A stretch of DNA of 64,000 nucleotides from Lunularia cruciata (GCA_948567375.1 OX419761.1:24864501-24928500); one strand, 5' to 3'; numbered from the stretch's first letter, positions 46,396-57,990 are shown. The notes: generated from the sequence alone by a model not told the origin. Made by a program: numbers and translations.

Positions 46396-46927
46396 TATAA
46401 TACCATTAGCTAAACATATTACTTAGAGGTAGAAATTAGAAAGTGTCACCAAAAGAGTACTTCAACTAGTAGAATACATGTTAAAAACACCCAAAAACCT
46501 TTAGAACTAATTTTAGAGTTCTAAACAAATGAATTAGGCCCAAAAAATGAAAAATAGTCTGCATCTTCTAAGTGAAAGGGTTTTTTCATCTCCCTTCTTG
46601 TTCATCTCATTGAGAGCTTTCCAATGTTACCACCCATGCTATTTTGAACTTATTATAGGAAGATTCTCCAAAGATTCCCTTTGGTCAAACTTGTTTGACC
46701 AACCAAATAGGACAATGATCAATATATCACCAATCTATACACTAATCTAAGGGTGGAGATTGCTCACATGTCACAAATCCATGTATTTGATCCAAGGGTG
46801 TAATTCCCTTTGAGTGGTTCCTCTTTGCTATAAAATAAAGTTGAGATGCTCCTTTGGGGCATCAAAGTATTGAAGGATGAAGTCTTGTGTTTCTCTTGGA
46901 GTTTTTCATGTCCTTGGAACATTATAG
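46396..46927 (+). repeat. LTR of the W-box family (copy 4), decayed
   Basis: Aligns over its length with copies 1-3, starting tataatac and ending near attatag. The perfect inverted pair TTGGTCAAAC / GTTTGACCAA lies at 46,681-46,702. Flanking duplication not evident. TATA-like ataaaataaag near 46,830. Confidence 0.8.
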
Positions 46928-47791
46928 ATTCTATCACTCAAGATCAAATTCTAACAAACTCTACTTAGAAACATCTCATATGATTTGAGTAAAATTGTCC
47001 ATTTTGGTGAATTGGGGTCTTACAACTGAATACTCTTGGAGGTCTATCACCTCAACTTGATCAAGCTTTGATTTCAAAATGATGCAATTCATGACACTTG
47101 TTAGAGAAATTCAAATTTATTCCCTCCTCAATGCATGATACTTTGCCAAGCAGTTCAAATATAAATAATGAGGGCCAACAAATACTAACAAGAGGTCCCA
47201 TAATCTTTGAGCAACCTATGAGGAATTATGGAACCTTGAAAAGAGGACCTATACCTGGTTTATGGCTATTTCCTATGTCCCATAACTATTTTTTGCATCC
47301 TCTACTAGTCCCTCATAAACTTTTATGGAATCTTTGGTATCCTTTCTTCACAAAATATTTATAGTTGAAAAAAAAGGGCTATGTAAATAGTTCACTTACC
47401 TCAAATGTGGAGAATTCATCAAATGACAACCTTATGAGTGGAGATTGCTCACTTCCGTTCTTGTCTTGGGTAGCAAATATAAAAGGTGAAGGTTTTGAAT
47501 TCATTCACTCATCTCAAATGTGGAGAATTCCTCAAATCGCAACCTTGTGAGTGGAGATTGCATGCTTCCCTTCTTGTCATGGATGGCATGTAGTATAGAG
47601 TTTGAATTCAAATTTTATCTCATTGATTAAGCCTTAATGCATCAATAAATTTTATAGCAATACCACATAAATCCATAACTATAAAAGTTTATAAATCTCC
47701 TCTTACAGATTTTGTCATAAGTTATAGGTTCCCATCAAGTGTGCAAATTTTTTTGGAACACCTTCCACCACATGTAACCGTAACATTTTTA
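46928..47791. other. Unassigned AT-rich DNA with a tandem repeat
   Basis: A small unrecognised ORF at 47,098-47,364 and a two-copy 113-bp tandem repeat near 47,395-47,620. Nothing else seen. Confidence 0.35.
47395..47620. repeat. Two-copy 113-bp tandem repeat
   Basis: tcaaatgtggagaattc at 47,401 recurs at 47,514; the following agtggagattgc is also shared. Confidence 0.8.
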
Positions 47792-47939
47792 GAGCATGTT
47801 TACACGGAGTGTAAAGTTATTCTATTTCATGCACTATGGTTTTTATAACCAGATTTCAAATACATTTTACCGTACTATAATGCAGTGCTATTCTATTCAA
47901 CTTCAAGGTTCTTGCCAACGGTTTGATTGGATTCAACTA

Positions 47940-49090
47940 GAAAATGCACTTGATAACTCAATTAATATCATCAGAGCTCTCCTCAATGATAGTAGTGACT
48001 AGGATGAGCACAATAAGCACCATAGATCTCTTCTTGGTTGTGCTTCCAACATAGATTGCAGTCATGAAGATGGAGCAAAGCAAATCTTTCTTGACTACTT
48101 TCCTAACAACCTTGTCTGTGGCCCCATCTTATTTAGAAGACAGTTGCGGATACTACTTGAACTCTTCTTTTAGATAACTAATGAAATCTTAGAGCATGAT
48201 AATTGGTTTCAATAAAAGTGTGATGCTTTGCAAAAACCATAACTGTCTACATTGCAAAAGATGGTAGCTAAAATTTGGATCTTGATGTATGGTTCAACAT
48301 TCAATGTTGTTAATGAATATGTTTGAATGAGTGCATCTATAGCTAGCAAATGGTTGCCAAGTTTAGTCTTGAATACTCATGTTTCCTTATAGAGCAAGTC
48401 CTTCATCAAATTTTGCAAGGAAAGCCAAAAAAGGGTTCATGTGAATGATTGGCTCCTTGGACTTCTACAACTTGTTGTGAAAGAATTGCCCAAAGGCATG
48501 GCAAGGATCACATAAAGGTTTTAAAGGGACTTCCATTATGCTCAAAGCTGCAATGTCATATGACTTGTAGTTTTGGCATGCATTCTTTGGCATGCCATGC
48601 TCTCTAAAAAATATCAACATACTTCAACAATCAAATTTTTTACATTCAACAATTCATGGCACTACTCACAAAGTTGCTTTCAAAGTAAATGATAATCCAT
48701 ACAATATTTAGTATAGCTAACGGATGAGATCTATCCCAATTGGCCTATTTCCATGAAGTCCATATTAGATCCTCAAGGGTCAGCAAAGCAACACTATTTG
48801 ATGATGCAAGAATCATGCAAAAAAGTTATAGAGTAAGCATTTGGTGTATTGTAGAGCATTTTATGATTGTAAAAAACCCGGCATGCTCATGGAGCAAGCA
48901 ACAAATGGACATCATGATGACAACTTGCATCATATTGTGCAATATGATTTCAAGGACAAACAAGATGATAACATTTGTAGTATGATATCCAATATATTCC
49001 TAATTTTTGTGCAGCATAAAGACTCATCAAGTGTGATTAGGTTGCTAGGATGGCAAAGTATCCAGTTTCAATTAATCAAATAGACCCTTA
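47940..49090 (+). pseudogene. Harbinger A transposase relic
   Basis: In several frames: MFNVVNEYV-like text near 48,300, DEHNKHHRSLL near 48,005, MRSIPI near 48,727 and TTCIILCNM near 48,925. The last corresponds to the (A)CIILHNMI block ending DDE_4 transposases. It matches the better-preserved copy in element B base for base over long stretches. Catalytic residues cannot be placed with confidence. Confidence 0.7.
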
Positions 49091-49326
49091 AGAATTGCTA
49101 GCCTACTTGTTTACTACTACCATCCAAAAAATTCAAGGTACTCGTGATTTTGGTCTATTTTCATTTCAAAAAGACTTGATATCATGTCTAAGGAAGGCCT
49201 CTCAATAAATTTTTAGCAATTGTCATGTGTTTGCATCACAATTATCATTCCCATAAACTTTGGCCAATATCTTCAACTTTGAAACTTCAATCTCCCACAT
49301 AATGTCAAAGAATTATTTTCACATAG

Positions 49327-49746
49327 TGTAAAAGACAGAGCCCTAAGAGAGAAATAGGAGAATGGAAGATCACAATGGGACACTTGAAGGAGGGAAAACT
49401 TTGAATGTCTAGCATGAGCTTTGGCTTTGGTATTTATAGGGAGCATGCAAGGCTCTTGAGAAGCTTCCTTGAGCCGCTTTTTGGGAGTGCTAGCCAAGTT
49501 AACCAAGAAGCTTCTTTCTAGGAGCCGCCTACTTGGCAAACAAGCTAAGCTAGTTGGAATCTTCTAGAAGATTCCTTCTAGAAGCTATCTACTTGGAGTG
49601 CAAGCTAAGCTAGTCGGGAAGCTTCCCAAGAAGCTTCCTAGATACTTCTAGAATATTCTAGGCTAATTTTGCCAATTTGCTAATTTGGCCAATTTACCAA
49701 TTTGTTAGCCCTAAATAACTTCATCACTAAACTCCATATTGTTACA
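49327..49746 (-). repeat. gypsy-2 3' LTR
   Basis: 420 bp. The minus-strand TATA is ctataaata at 49,431-49,440. Upstream in U3 are perfect heat-shock elements at 49,562-49,574 and 49,646-49,658 plus several half sites. About 30 bp longer than its partner through an extra HSE-containing segment. Confidence 0.92.
49562..49658 (-). promoter_or_regulatory. Heat-shock-element cluster in gypsy-2 LTR
   Basis: TTCTAGAAGATTC (49,562-49,574), TTCTAGAA (49,576-49,583) and TTCTAGAATATTC (49,646-49,658) fit the nTTCnnGAAnnTTCn consensus bound by heat-shock factors. They lie 120-220 bp upstream of the TATA box in element orientation. The site at 54,766-54,778 is the same element in the other LTR. Confidence 0.75.
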
Positions 49747-49756
49747 TATTCCCCCA

Positions 49757-49960
49757 CCGCTAGTTGGTGATGTCCTTGTTGCCATTGAAGCTTCAAACTC
49801 TTAGATGGCCATTTGTGCATTCTGGAGATGAGAAAGAGGTTCTTATATGGCATCATGAAGGGGATACCCTTTCCAAAGGACCTTGTACTCCGTATGTTGT
49901 CGGAAGCCTTGTTGAATGTAACAACATGCAAGAATATGATCAACTTTGTACTCCTCATGA
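49757..49960 (-). pseudogene. gypsy-2 chromodomain
   Basis: Minus strand: HEEYKVDHILACC, EYKVLWKGYPLHDAI and EPLSHLQNAQMAI, matching the E..V..IL...EYLVKWKGY....WEP..NL.NA pattern. This domain at the integrase end defines chromoviruses and may guide insertion to histone-marked chromatin. One Trp of the aromatic cage region is replaced by a stop. Confidence 0.8.
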
Positions 49961-50087
49961 TCATTGATAAGGACAGGAGGAGGAGGAGGTTGGACATGAG
50001 GGGAAAAGAAGATGGGTTAAGAACAGAGGGTTTCAACTAAGAAATGTGAAATACAAGGTGAATGCACATATGACAAGGCAAAGCAAG

Positions 50088-51273
50088 TCAATAAGCAACA
50101 AGATAGATGACTTGGGTGATATCAAAGGGTCCTAGCCAATAAGGAGTGAGTTTACAAACTTGGGTATGAAGTGGAAAGGGTAGGTTACTAGAGGAACGCA
50201 TGACCTTATCACCAACTTGAAAGATTAGATCATGATGATGGTAGTCCACATATTGTTTTTGCCAATTTTGAGCAACAAAGAGATGAGATTTAGCTTGTTG
50301 GAGAGATTGAGATATAGTGGTCAAGAAGGTGAAAGTATGAGGGACATGAGATGGAGGAGGAGCAAGAAGGAAATCTAGAACAAGTGGATCTTGGCTAAAA
50401 TTGAGGAAGAAAGGAGAAAATCTGATGCTTGCTTGTTTGGAATTATTGTATGCAAACTCCGCAGCTGCAAGACATTCATCCCAATTGGTATGGTGGATGT
50501 TGATGAAGCACAAAGTATATCCTCCAAGGTGCAATTTTCATATTCAGTTTGTCCATCAGTTTGAGGATGATAGGCAGTGGACAAAGCAAGCTTGGTGCCA
50601 AGTATTTGGAAGAATGCTTGCCAAAATTTCCCAATGAATCGTGGATCATGGTTAGAGATGAGTACACAAGGCATCCCATGATGCTTGAAGACAATGTCAA
50701 AGTAGATATGTGCCAATATTGAAGCATCCATGGTATCAAAGGTTGGTGCCAAATGGATTTGCTTACTAAGCTTATCCACAAACACCACAATTGCTATGTG
50801 ATCTTGCTTTGTCTTGAGCAAGGATGTGATGTCTTGGGCAAGGATGTGATGTTGCATTGGTAGCTCTTACGCAAAAAAACTCTTGAAAATCTCATGTCAT
50901 GTTAGGCCACCACCATTGGTATTGGAGAGTACCCAAGGTCTTGTCCATACCATGTGACCAACAATTGGTAAGTCATGGGCTTCTTGGAGGTGCACAAGTC
51001 AGAGATCATGCTTGGTTGGAACATAAATCCGATTCTCACAAAATAGAAGGCCTTCCTTGAAGAAGAAGGTGTTATATTCCTTGTCACAAGATGACCTTGT
51101 ACCATCTGAAAGAAAGGATCTTGTTGTAAAGCAATCTTCAACTCAAGTTGGACTTTGGAATCAATTGATGCCATAATGATTGCCACCGTGATGAGAGGAA
51201 AAATCAGGTTGTTGTGGTAGGGCATCAAGAATGACATGGAACCAATTGGGTTTGTACTCAAGTTTGATATCAA
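50088..51273 (-). pseudogene. gypsy-2 integrase
   Basis: Minus strand: IVVFVDKLSKQIHLAPTFDT, CVLISNHDPRFIGKFWQAFF, STAYHPQTDGQTEYENCTLE, then TNWDECLAAAEFAYNNSKQA and PYWLGPFDITQVI. HPQTDGQTE is the chromovirus signature. The second catalytic block reads SNHD where SDRD is usual. Two frames overlap near 50,375-50,534. Confidence 0.88.
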
Positions 51274-51434
51274 ACAATTGTATAGTTGTTCCTCTATCTA
51301 TGATGTCAACTCTTCATATGTTCCAAGTGTAATGTCTGTAGTAATTTGTGATCAATTTGAATGATCATCAATTTTCCCAAGAGATAATGCCTCCATACTT
51401 TAGTGGCATATACCATTGCTAGTTGCTTTTGATC

Positions 51435-52566
51435 TCATGCAGAGTAATTCCTTTTTTTGGTGTTTAATTGGTGAGACACAAAGGCAATGTGATGTAATCT
51501 ATCTAGGAATTCTTGTTGCAACACAACTCCAATGGCAAAGTTAGAAGCATCAAATTCAGCCACACAAGGTAGTTGAGGATCATATGCTTGAAGAATGGGT
51601 CTTGAAGACACCATATGTTTTAGCTTTTGGAATGCTTCTTCATGCTTGGCGGTCCATTGAAAGCTTAAGTTTTTCTCCAAGAGGTTGGTCAATAGTGCTG
51701 CCAAGTGCACGTAATAGTGGATGAACCGTTAGTAAAAACTTGCCAATCCATTAAATGCTTGCACTTCTATGCATCCTTTGGGGTAGGCCAATCAATAATG
51801 TCCTCAATTTTCTCCTCTTCAATCTTGATTCCTTCTGATGAGATCTTGTGACCCAAGAAGGTGACTTCCTTCTGCCAAAAGGCACACTTTGACTTCTTGC
51901 AATAAAACTTCCATTGATGTAGTCACCTTAGGACTTCACGCACATGATTAACATGTTTTGCCTCCATCTTGCTATAGATCAAAATGTCATCCAAGAACAC
52001 CACCATGTACTAATCTAGTAGTCCATCCAATACTCAATGCATTGATCCATGAAGACTGGTGGAGCATTAGTGAGCTCAAAAGGTAGAACTCTCCATTCAA
52101 AAAACCCATACCTTGTGCAAAAGGCAATCTTTTGCACATCCTCCCTATCAATGGGGATTTTCCAATAGCCATTACAAAGATCCAACTTAGAGAAGTGTCA
52201 TGCTCCACTCAATTGATCAAGCAAGTCACCAATTTGAGGCAAGGGATACACATTCTTCATTGTTTATTTATTGAGCCTATAGTAATCAATATAGAAATGA
52301 AGTCCTCCATCCTTCTTTGGAACAAATAGCACCAGTACTCTCCAAGGAGATACATTATGTTGTACAAAATCTTTTTTTAACAACTCCATAAGTGTTGTTT
52401 GTAGCTCCTCCAACTCCTTTGGTGAGAGCCAATAGATTGGTCCACTCATTGGAGTACTCCTTAGCAATAACTCAATCTTGAAGTGCATACCATAATTGGA
52501 GGGTAATCCCTTTGGCAGATCATCCAAAAACACATATGCAAACTCTTGAACTATTTGATCAATCAT
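51435..52566 (-). pseudogene. gypsy-2 reverse transcriptase and RNase H
   Basis: RT: FVQHNVSPWRVLVLFVPKKD and LHFYIDYYRLNK (52,264-52,420), a catalytic VVFLDD near 51,990-52,010 and CAFWQKEVTFLGHKISSEG (about 51,840-51,890). RNase H starts FQWTAKHEEAFQKLKHMVSS and DPQLPCVAEFDASNFAIGVV (51,435-51,670). Several frameshifts between. Confidence 0.88.
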
Positions 52567-52639
52567 TTCTTGATGAGGCTCTTGATCCTCCTCAAATTCT
52601 CCTTGTGCAATTGGCTTGATCTATACCACAAAAATAAAC

Positions 52640-52819
52640 TTATCTTCCTCCAAAGCTTTCTCTATAGCTACTTCACTAACAAACTTCCCATCTAGGGATT
52701 TATCTTCCTTCAAAGCTTGCTCTATGGTTGCTTCACTAACAAACTTCCCATCTTGGGACTTATCTTCCTTCAAAGCTTGCTCTATGGCTACTTTCTTGAA
52801 AAACTTCCCATCTTAGGAT
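52640..52819 (-). repeat. Three in-frame 60-bp repeats (20 residues each) between protease and RT of gypsy-2
   Basis: Copies start at 52,640, 52,700 and 52,760. On the minus strand each encodes a variant of DGKFVSEATIEQALKED. Period 60 bp keeps the frame. It lies exactly in the protease-RT linker. Confidence 0.9.
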
Positions 52820-52859
52820 TGACTATTCTTAAGGATCTTACTCAAAGGTGCCAAACAAC

Positions 52860-53078
52860 CTAATCATAAATTCTTACTTTGTTGTTGTACTTGAATTTTT
52901 TTTGGTTATAATCAACTTGAACCTTATGATGTTCAAGCCAAGGTAAACCCAAAATAATAGTATAGTGTAGAGGTGCCAGTACAAACCTCATACACTCCAA
53001 ATACTCCTTTCCAATCTTGAAGGTAGCAAGATGCAAGGTATGGAATGCAGAACCCTTTCTACCACCTTCCATCATCAA
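52860..53078 (-). pseudogene. gypsy-2 protease C-terminal part
   Basis: Minus strand: HYTIILGLPWLEHHKVQVDY, the conserved ILGLPWL that ends gypsy proteases. The active-site Asp lies upstream in decayed sequence near 53,150 (SGSSTNC-like text). Confidence 0.8.
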
Positions 53079-53369
53079 TCTACTTCCAATTATTGGCTTG
53101 ATAAGAATAATTAATTCATTTGCTAATTACATAGACATGCAATTTGTTGAACTTCTAGAATCAACCAAAATCCTAAACCACAATCAGATATCATACCTTG
53201 CAAGTGAAGCAAACTTGCATAGGTTGAACCTTCAATCTCATTGAAACTAATCAAGTTCCCAATAGGTGGCTCAAAATCTCCTATTAGGATTTCTTGTTTT
53301 CTTTATCATGCTGCTCCACAACCTCCATTTGGGCAATTTGTCAAGATTTTCTATTCTTGAGTGGACAAA

Positions 53370-53800
53370 TTCAACAATGCAATGTCCAATCTGGCAACAA
53401 TAAAAGTAATCGCCATTTTACCACAATTTTTCTCGATCCATTATACCAAGTGGTCTTTGTTGGATGACATCAATCTCCATTGATGTCGGCTCCTCCAAAC
53501 ATGTGTAATATGTTAATTGGTTTTGTGAAGGTCGGAGACAAGACCAAGTTATGGCAACCAAGGAATCAAAGCACTTTGCTAGCTGCATAGCTTCTTCCAA
53601 GTATTTTGGTTCTTGCATAGTCCTTCTAATTTGGTTTGTGACTTCATTCTCCTCACAAATTGATCCAGAGCTTCACCATCCATTATATTAAGAATTTGCA
53701 TAATGGTGTTTTGGAATTGTGTGATGTAGCTTCTTATGGAACCAATTTTCTTCAACTCTACCAACTTATCTCATGTAGCTCATGTGGCATTTATCGCTTG
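53370..53800 (-). pseudogene. gypsy-2 gag and decayed zinc knuckle
   Basis: Minus strand: SIRSYITQFQNTIMQI and LDQFVRRMKSQTKLE, then PKYLEEAMQLAKCFD, the usual gag order. A knuckle remnant CCQIGHCIVEF near 53,375-53,410 has lost its last Cys. Confidence 0.75.
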
Positions 53801-54460
53801 GAATTGCCCAATTATTCCACCTTTGAATTCTTCCCATGGTAGGATTTGTGCAACAAGCTACCTTTCAGCTCACTCCACTCAAAATTTCCACCATAGCTTT
53901 GCTGCTCTGTCCAATTGGCTTGAAGCTAAGAGAATTTGTTTCCATTCATCTTGAAGATTTGTACTGCCTTAAAATAACATTCACAATCAAATACAAAATT
54001 CTCCACTATGCCCAAGAGATTCTTGCCATCAAATACATTTGGTTTTGGAAATTGGATTTGGTCTTCTCTTTCTTGAAATGGTGCTCTCTCTACGTGCTCT
54101 TGTTGTTGCTAGTCTAATGCATCCAAAAATCAAGTAAGGTGCTTGATTTATATTTGCATAGCAATGATCACCTCAATTTTTTCCACCATGGCTATTACTC
54201 TATCACACTACTCTCAATTAATCTAGTTTATTAACACATAGATTAAACACATCCACCGTTCTCCATAAATTAGAATTTGAAGTACCAAGGGTTCCTTGGA
54301 CAAGGTGATTGCATTAAGAAAATTCTGCCCAAAACATGAGTTGATGAACTATATGAAATGATGCTTGGGTAGTACCCAAACAAAAAAATCCCAATGGTTT
54401 GGTGGAAATGGAATTGTTGGTCTATAAATTCCATCTATCTCATTCTTGCTATGATACCAA

Positions 54461-54849
54461 TGTAAAAGATTGAGACCAAGGAGAGAAATAGGAGATTGGA
54501 AGATCACATGGGGACACTTGAATGAGAGAAAATTCCAAATGCCTAGTATGAGTTTTGGCTTTGGTATTTATATGGAGCATAGAAGGCTCTTGAGAAGTTT
54601 CCTTGAGCCATTTTTGTGGAGTGCAAGCCAAGTTAATCTGGAAGCTTCTCAAGAAGCTTCTTTCTAGGAGTCGCCTACTTGGCATGCAAGCTAAGCTAGT
54701 TGGAAGCTTCTAGAAGCTACCTACTTGGGGTGCACGATAAGCTAGATGGGAAACTTCCTAGATACTTCTAGAATATTCTAGGCTAATTTGGCATATTTGC
54801 TACTTTGTTAGCCCTAACTAACTTCATTGCTAAACTCCATAGTGTTACA
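54461..54849 (-). repeat. gypsy-2 5' LTR
   Basis: 389 bp; TATA (tataaata, minus) at 54,565-54,572; perfect HSEs GAAGCTTCTAGAA (54,703-54,715) and TTCTAGAATATTC (54,766-54,778). Confidence 0.92.
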
Positions 54850-54889
54850 TATAGCATCCAAAGATGATGTGAATAGAGTAATTTGCATA

Positions 54890-55490
54890 TGTTCTTGAGT
54901 AATTTGCATCTATTTTTTAGCTATCTTGTTTTGCTTAGTAATGAGATCATTACACTAGTCTTTGAGACTCAACTAGCTTTTGCTTGATTTCAACTTGGCC
55001 TCCATTGAATGCAAAGTATCCTTTCCTCTCTTGGTCTCTTTCGGGCATTCCAAGTTACCAAATTGTGATGAATCTTGAGATCCAAGACCCTAACCATTGT
55101 CATTATAGTGATGCTTTGTTTTATTCACAACAATGGGAGTCTTTGGATTGATGATAGCTTTGAACTTTGGCACCTTATCTTGCAAGTACTCCCAAATTGA
55201 GTAAAAATGAATTTTTTTATTTGATCTTTTTGTTCAAATACAAGGGTAAGTAATGTAATCTCCTTTGCTCCATCTTAAATGACAATTGGCCATCATCATC
55301 TCATAATGGTCATAGAATTTAGAGACTGATGGTTGTATAGCCTTCTTCCAACAATCCATGACCATGCTTAAACTATGATTAGTATTAGATAAATGTCTTT
55401 TAAACACTAAACATGAACCAATTCCTAATAGATGTACATCTTTTGATAGGGCCTTTGATAGGACCTTGACTGATCTTGACAACTAATTGA
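54890..55490 (-). pseudogene. Harbinger A ORF1 (Myb/SANT-like) relic
   Basis: Minus strand: MDCWKKAIQPSVSKFYDHYE and SRSVKVLSKALSKDV, parallel to MVIDCLKKVIQPSVSKFYGY of element B. Plant PIF/Harbinger transposons carry such a second, DNA-binding protein needed for transposition. Shorter than B and broken. Confidence 0.7.
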
Positions 55491-55899
55491 GCCAATCAGT
55501 TGTCAATATCTCTAGTAGCCATATTTCACCACTTCCCAACCTTTGCTACAACCTATTGATAACATTGGATATGTCTAATGATGTAATTTCTCCCTCCACA
55601 ATGGCACTACATACTCCATAGCCTATAGAAAGCCTTGCAAGGTATTTTTCTTAGAATATCCTAGAAGAGCATGTCCATTGTGTGGCTATTTCCCAAGCTA
55701 TTTACTTTATTACCCCAAAAAATACCCAAAATGGTTCCTCATTGCAAAGGCTAAAGGCTATTTTGAATAGCACAGCCCTCTTTTGTGGGGTATACTAAAT
55801 AAAATATCCCACCAAGCTATCTACATGCTACAAAGTATGTAGTACTATTGTCAGAGGGAGAAATTGCATCATCTAACATATCTAATATTGTCAATGGGT

Positions 55900-56710
55900 C
55901 GTGGTAAAGGTTGGGAAGGTGAAGAATATATGATATTAAGCCAATCAATTGTCAAGATCCTATCAAAGGCATTGATCAAAGAGTGGGTGTTTATTGGAAA
56001 TTGGTTCATGTCTCATTTAAAAGATATCTATCTTATCCTACCTAGAGTTTAAGCATGGTCATTGATTGTTTGAAGAAGGTTATACAACCATCAGTCTCCA
56101 AATTCTATGGCTATTACAAGACAATGATAACACATCCTCATTTGAGATGGACCAAGGAAGATTACATAACTTATTATTTAGATTTTTACAAAAAGATCAA
56201 AGGAAAAAAATACATTTTCCACTCAATTTGGGAGTACTTGCAAGATAAGGTACCAAAGTTCAAAGATGTGATCAATCCAAAGACTCTTATTGCTATAAAC
56301 AAAACAAAGAATCATTGTAATGGCTATGGTAAAGACTTTAGATCTCAAGATTCATCACAACCTAGTGTAACTTGGAATCCTCAATGAATGCCAAGAGAGC
56401 AAAGGAAAATTTTCATTTAATGGAGACCAAGCTTAACATCCAACAAAAGCCAACTAAGTCTTAGGACCAGCAGGATGATCTTTTCATTGAGCAAAACAAG
56501 ATAGCACAAGAACAAAGGCAAATTGCTATATATGCATCATAATTAGATGCTATGTTGAAGGAATTCTTTGACATTAAGCAAAAGATTGAACTTTCAAAGT
56601 TGAAGATGTTAGGCAAAGATTATGGGATTAATAATTGTGATGTCGACACAATGACAATTGCTAAAATTTTATTGAGAGACCTTCACATTTGATTGATGCA
56701 ATATCAAGTC
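55900..56710 (+). pseudogene. Harbinger B ORF1 (Myb/SANT-like with C-terminal helical part)
   Basis: Frame 56,055-56,387 reads CLKKVIQPSVSKFYGYYKTM, HLRWTKEDYITYYLDFYKKI and FHSIWEYLQDKVPKFKDVIN, the Myb/SANT and NAM-associated-like arrangement of Harbinger ORF1. Downstream, IAQEQRQIAIYAS and DIKQKIELSKLKM form a helical tail to about 56,700. Start in a decayed region near 55,900. Confidence 0.75.
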
Positions 56711-56914
56711 TTTCTACAATTGAAAATATAGACTAGAATCACGAGTACCTTGCATTTGTTGGATGTTAATAGCAAACAAGTAGACCAATAGTTCTTCTAG
56801 ATCTGTCCAAACAATTGAAATTGGGTACTTTGCAGCCCTAACAATCTAGTCGTTCCTAAGTTGCCATTGTTGTAGTCTTTTTTTTTGCATGAGAATTAGG
56901 AAGATATTGGATAT

Positions 56915-57990
56915 CATACTACAAATGGTTGTCATCTTGTTTGTCCTTGACAGTCATATTGTGCAATATGATGCAAGTGATAATGATGTTGTCCATTTTT
57001 GCTTGCTCTATGAGCAGGCCAGGTTTTGAACAGTCATAAAATGAGCTTGCAATACACCAAACACTCACTCTACATCTTTTATACATGATTCCTACATCAT
57101 CAAATAGTGTTGCTTTGTTGACCCTTGAGGATCTGGTATGAAATTTAGGCCATAGGAAAATTGGGATAGATCTCATCTGTTAGCCAATATGGGAGATCGT
57201 AAGTGTTGTTGTTTACTTTGAAAGCAAGTTTGTGGGTAATGCCATGAATTCTTGAAATGCAACAAATTTGATTTCTAAAGTACGTTGGCATTGTTTAGAA
57301 AACTTGGCATGCCAAAGAACTCATCCAAAACTAGAGGTCATATGACAATACAACTTTGAGCACAATGGAAGTCCTTTAAAACCTATATGGGATCCTTACT
57401 AGGCCTTTGGGCAATTCTTCCACAACTAGTTGTAGTAGTCCAAGGAGCCAATCATTCATGAGAATCCTTGTTGTGCACTTTCTTGCAAAATTTGATGAAG
57501 ATCTTGCTCTATAAGGGAACCATGTATCTGGGACTAAACTTGACTATCACAAAATCATAGAAGTGATATAAGCATTTGCTAGCTATAGATGCATCCATTC
57601 AAACATATTTTTCAACAACATCAAATGTTGAACCATACTCCAAGATCTGGATTGCAGCTACCATCTTTTACAATGTAGAAAATTATAGTTTTGACAAAGG
57701 ATCACACTTATATTGAAAGTAATCACCATGCTCCAAGATTCCCTCACTTATCTGAATAAAGAGTTCATGTTGGGTCCGGATTCATCTTTTGAAGAAGACT
57801 GGGCCACAAATAAGATTGTCAACAAAGTAATCAAGAAAAATTCGCTCTGCTCCATCTTCATGACTACGATCTATGTTGAGAGCACGACTAGGAAGAGATC
57901 CATGGTGCCTATTGTGTTCATCCTAATCACTACTATCACTGAGGAAGGCTCTAATGATATCAATGGAGTAGTCAAGTGCATTTTCTAGTA
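56915..57990 (-). pseudogene. Harbinger B transposase relic
   Basis: Minus strand: FFIDYFVDN-like start near 57,800, MVAAIQILEYGSTFDVVEKY near 57,610-57,670 (cf. QK.TAA.R.L.YG..aD..DEY), MRSIPIFLWPKFHTRSSRVN (57,115-57,176) and ITCIILHNMTVKDKQDD (56,925-56,975), the diagnostic C-terminal block. Stops and frameshifts; no activity expected. Confidence 0.78.

Larger units (their letters stand above)
49327..54849 (-). mobile_element. Complete Ty3-gypsy chromovirus (gypsy-2)
   Basis: LTRs are 49,327-49,746 (3') and 54,461-54,849 (5'). Flanking 5-mers catag (49,322-49,326) and tatag (54,850-54,854) form a one-mismatch target duplication. The PBS TTGGTATCATAGC (minus strand, 54,448-54,460) is the initiator-Met tRNA type, and a polypurine tract (minus strand ggtggggga) abuts the 3' LTR at about 49,748-49,756. 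Internal order is gag, protease, RT, RNase H, integrase, chromodomain. Stops and frameshifts show it is dead. It is inserted in Harbinger A. Confidence 0.93.
47792..55664 (+). mobile_element. PIF/Harbinger DNA transposon A, split by a chromovirus
   Basis: The left terminus begins gagcatgttta at 47,792, preceded by TTA (47,789-47,791), the usual Harbinger target site. It carries a transposase relic on + (47,940-49,090) and an ORF1 relic on - (54,890-55,490). Gypsy-2 occupies 49,327-54,849. Removing it leaves about 2.35 kb, similar to element B. The right terminal ~125 bp is missing: alignment with B in reverse stops at cttagaatatcc, directly before B begins. Confidence 0.8.

Noticed and set aside
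36157-46927. The two same-orientation W-box-family LTRs as a 5'/3' pair of one large element
   Set aside because: The left copy has its own perfect target duplication (aatag) on both sides, so it is a solo LTR. The two also differ far more than an LTR pair around the younger gypsy-1 would suggest.
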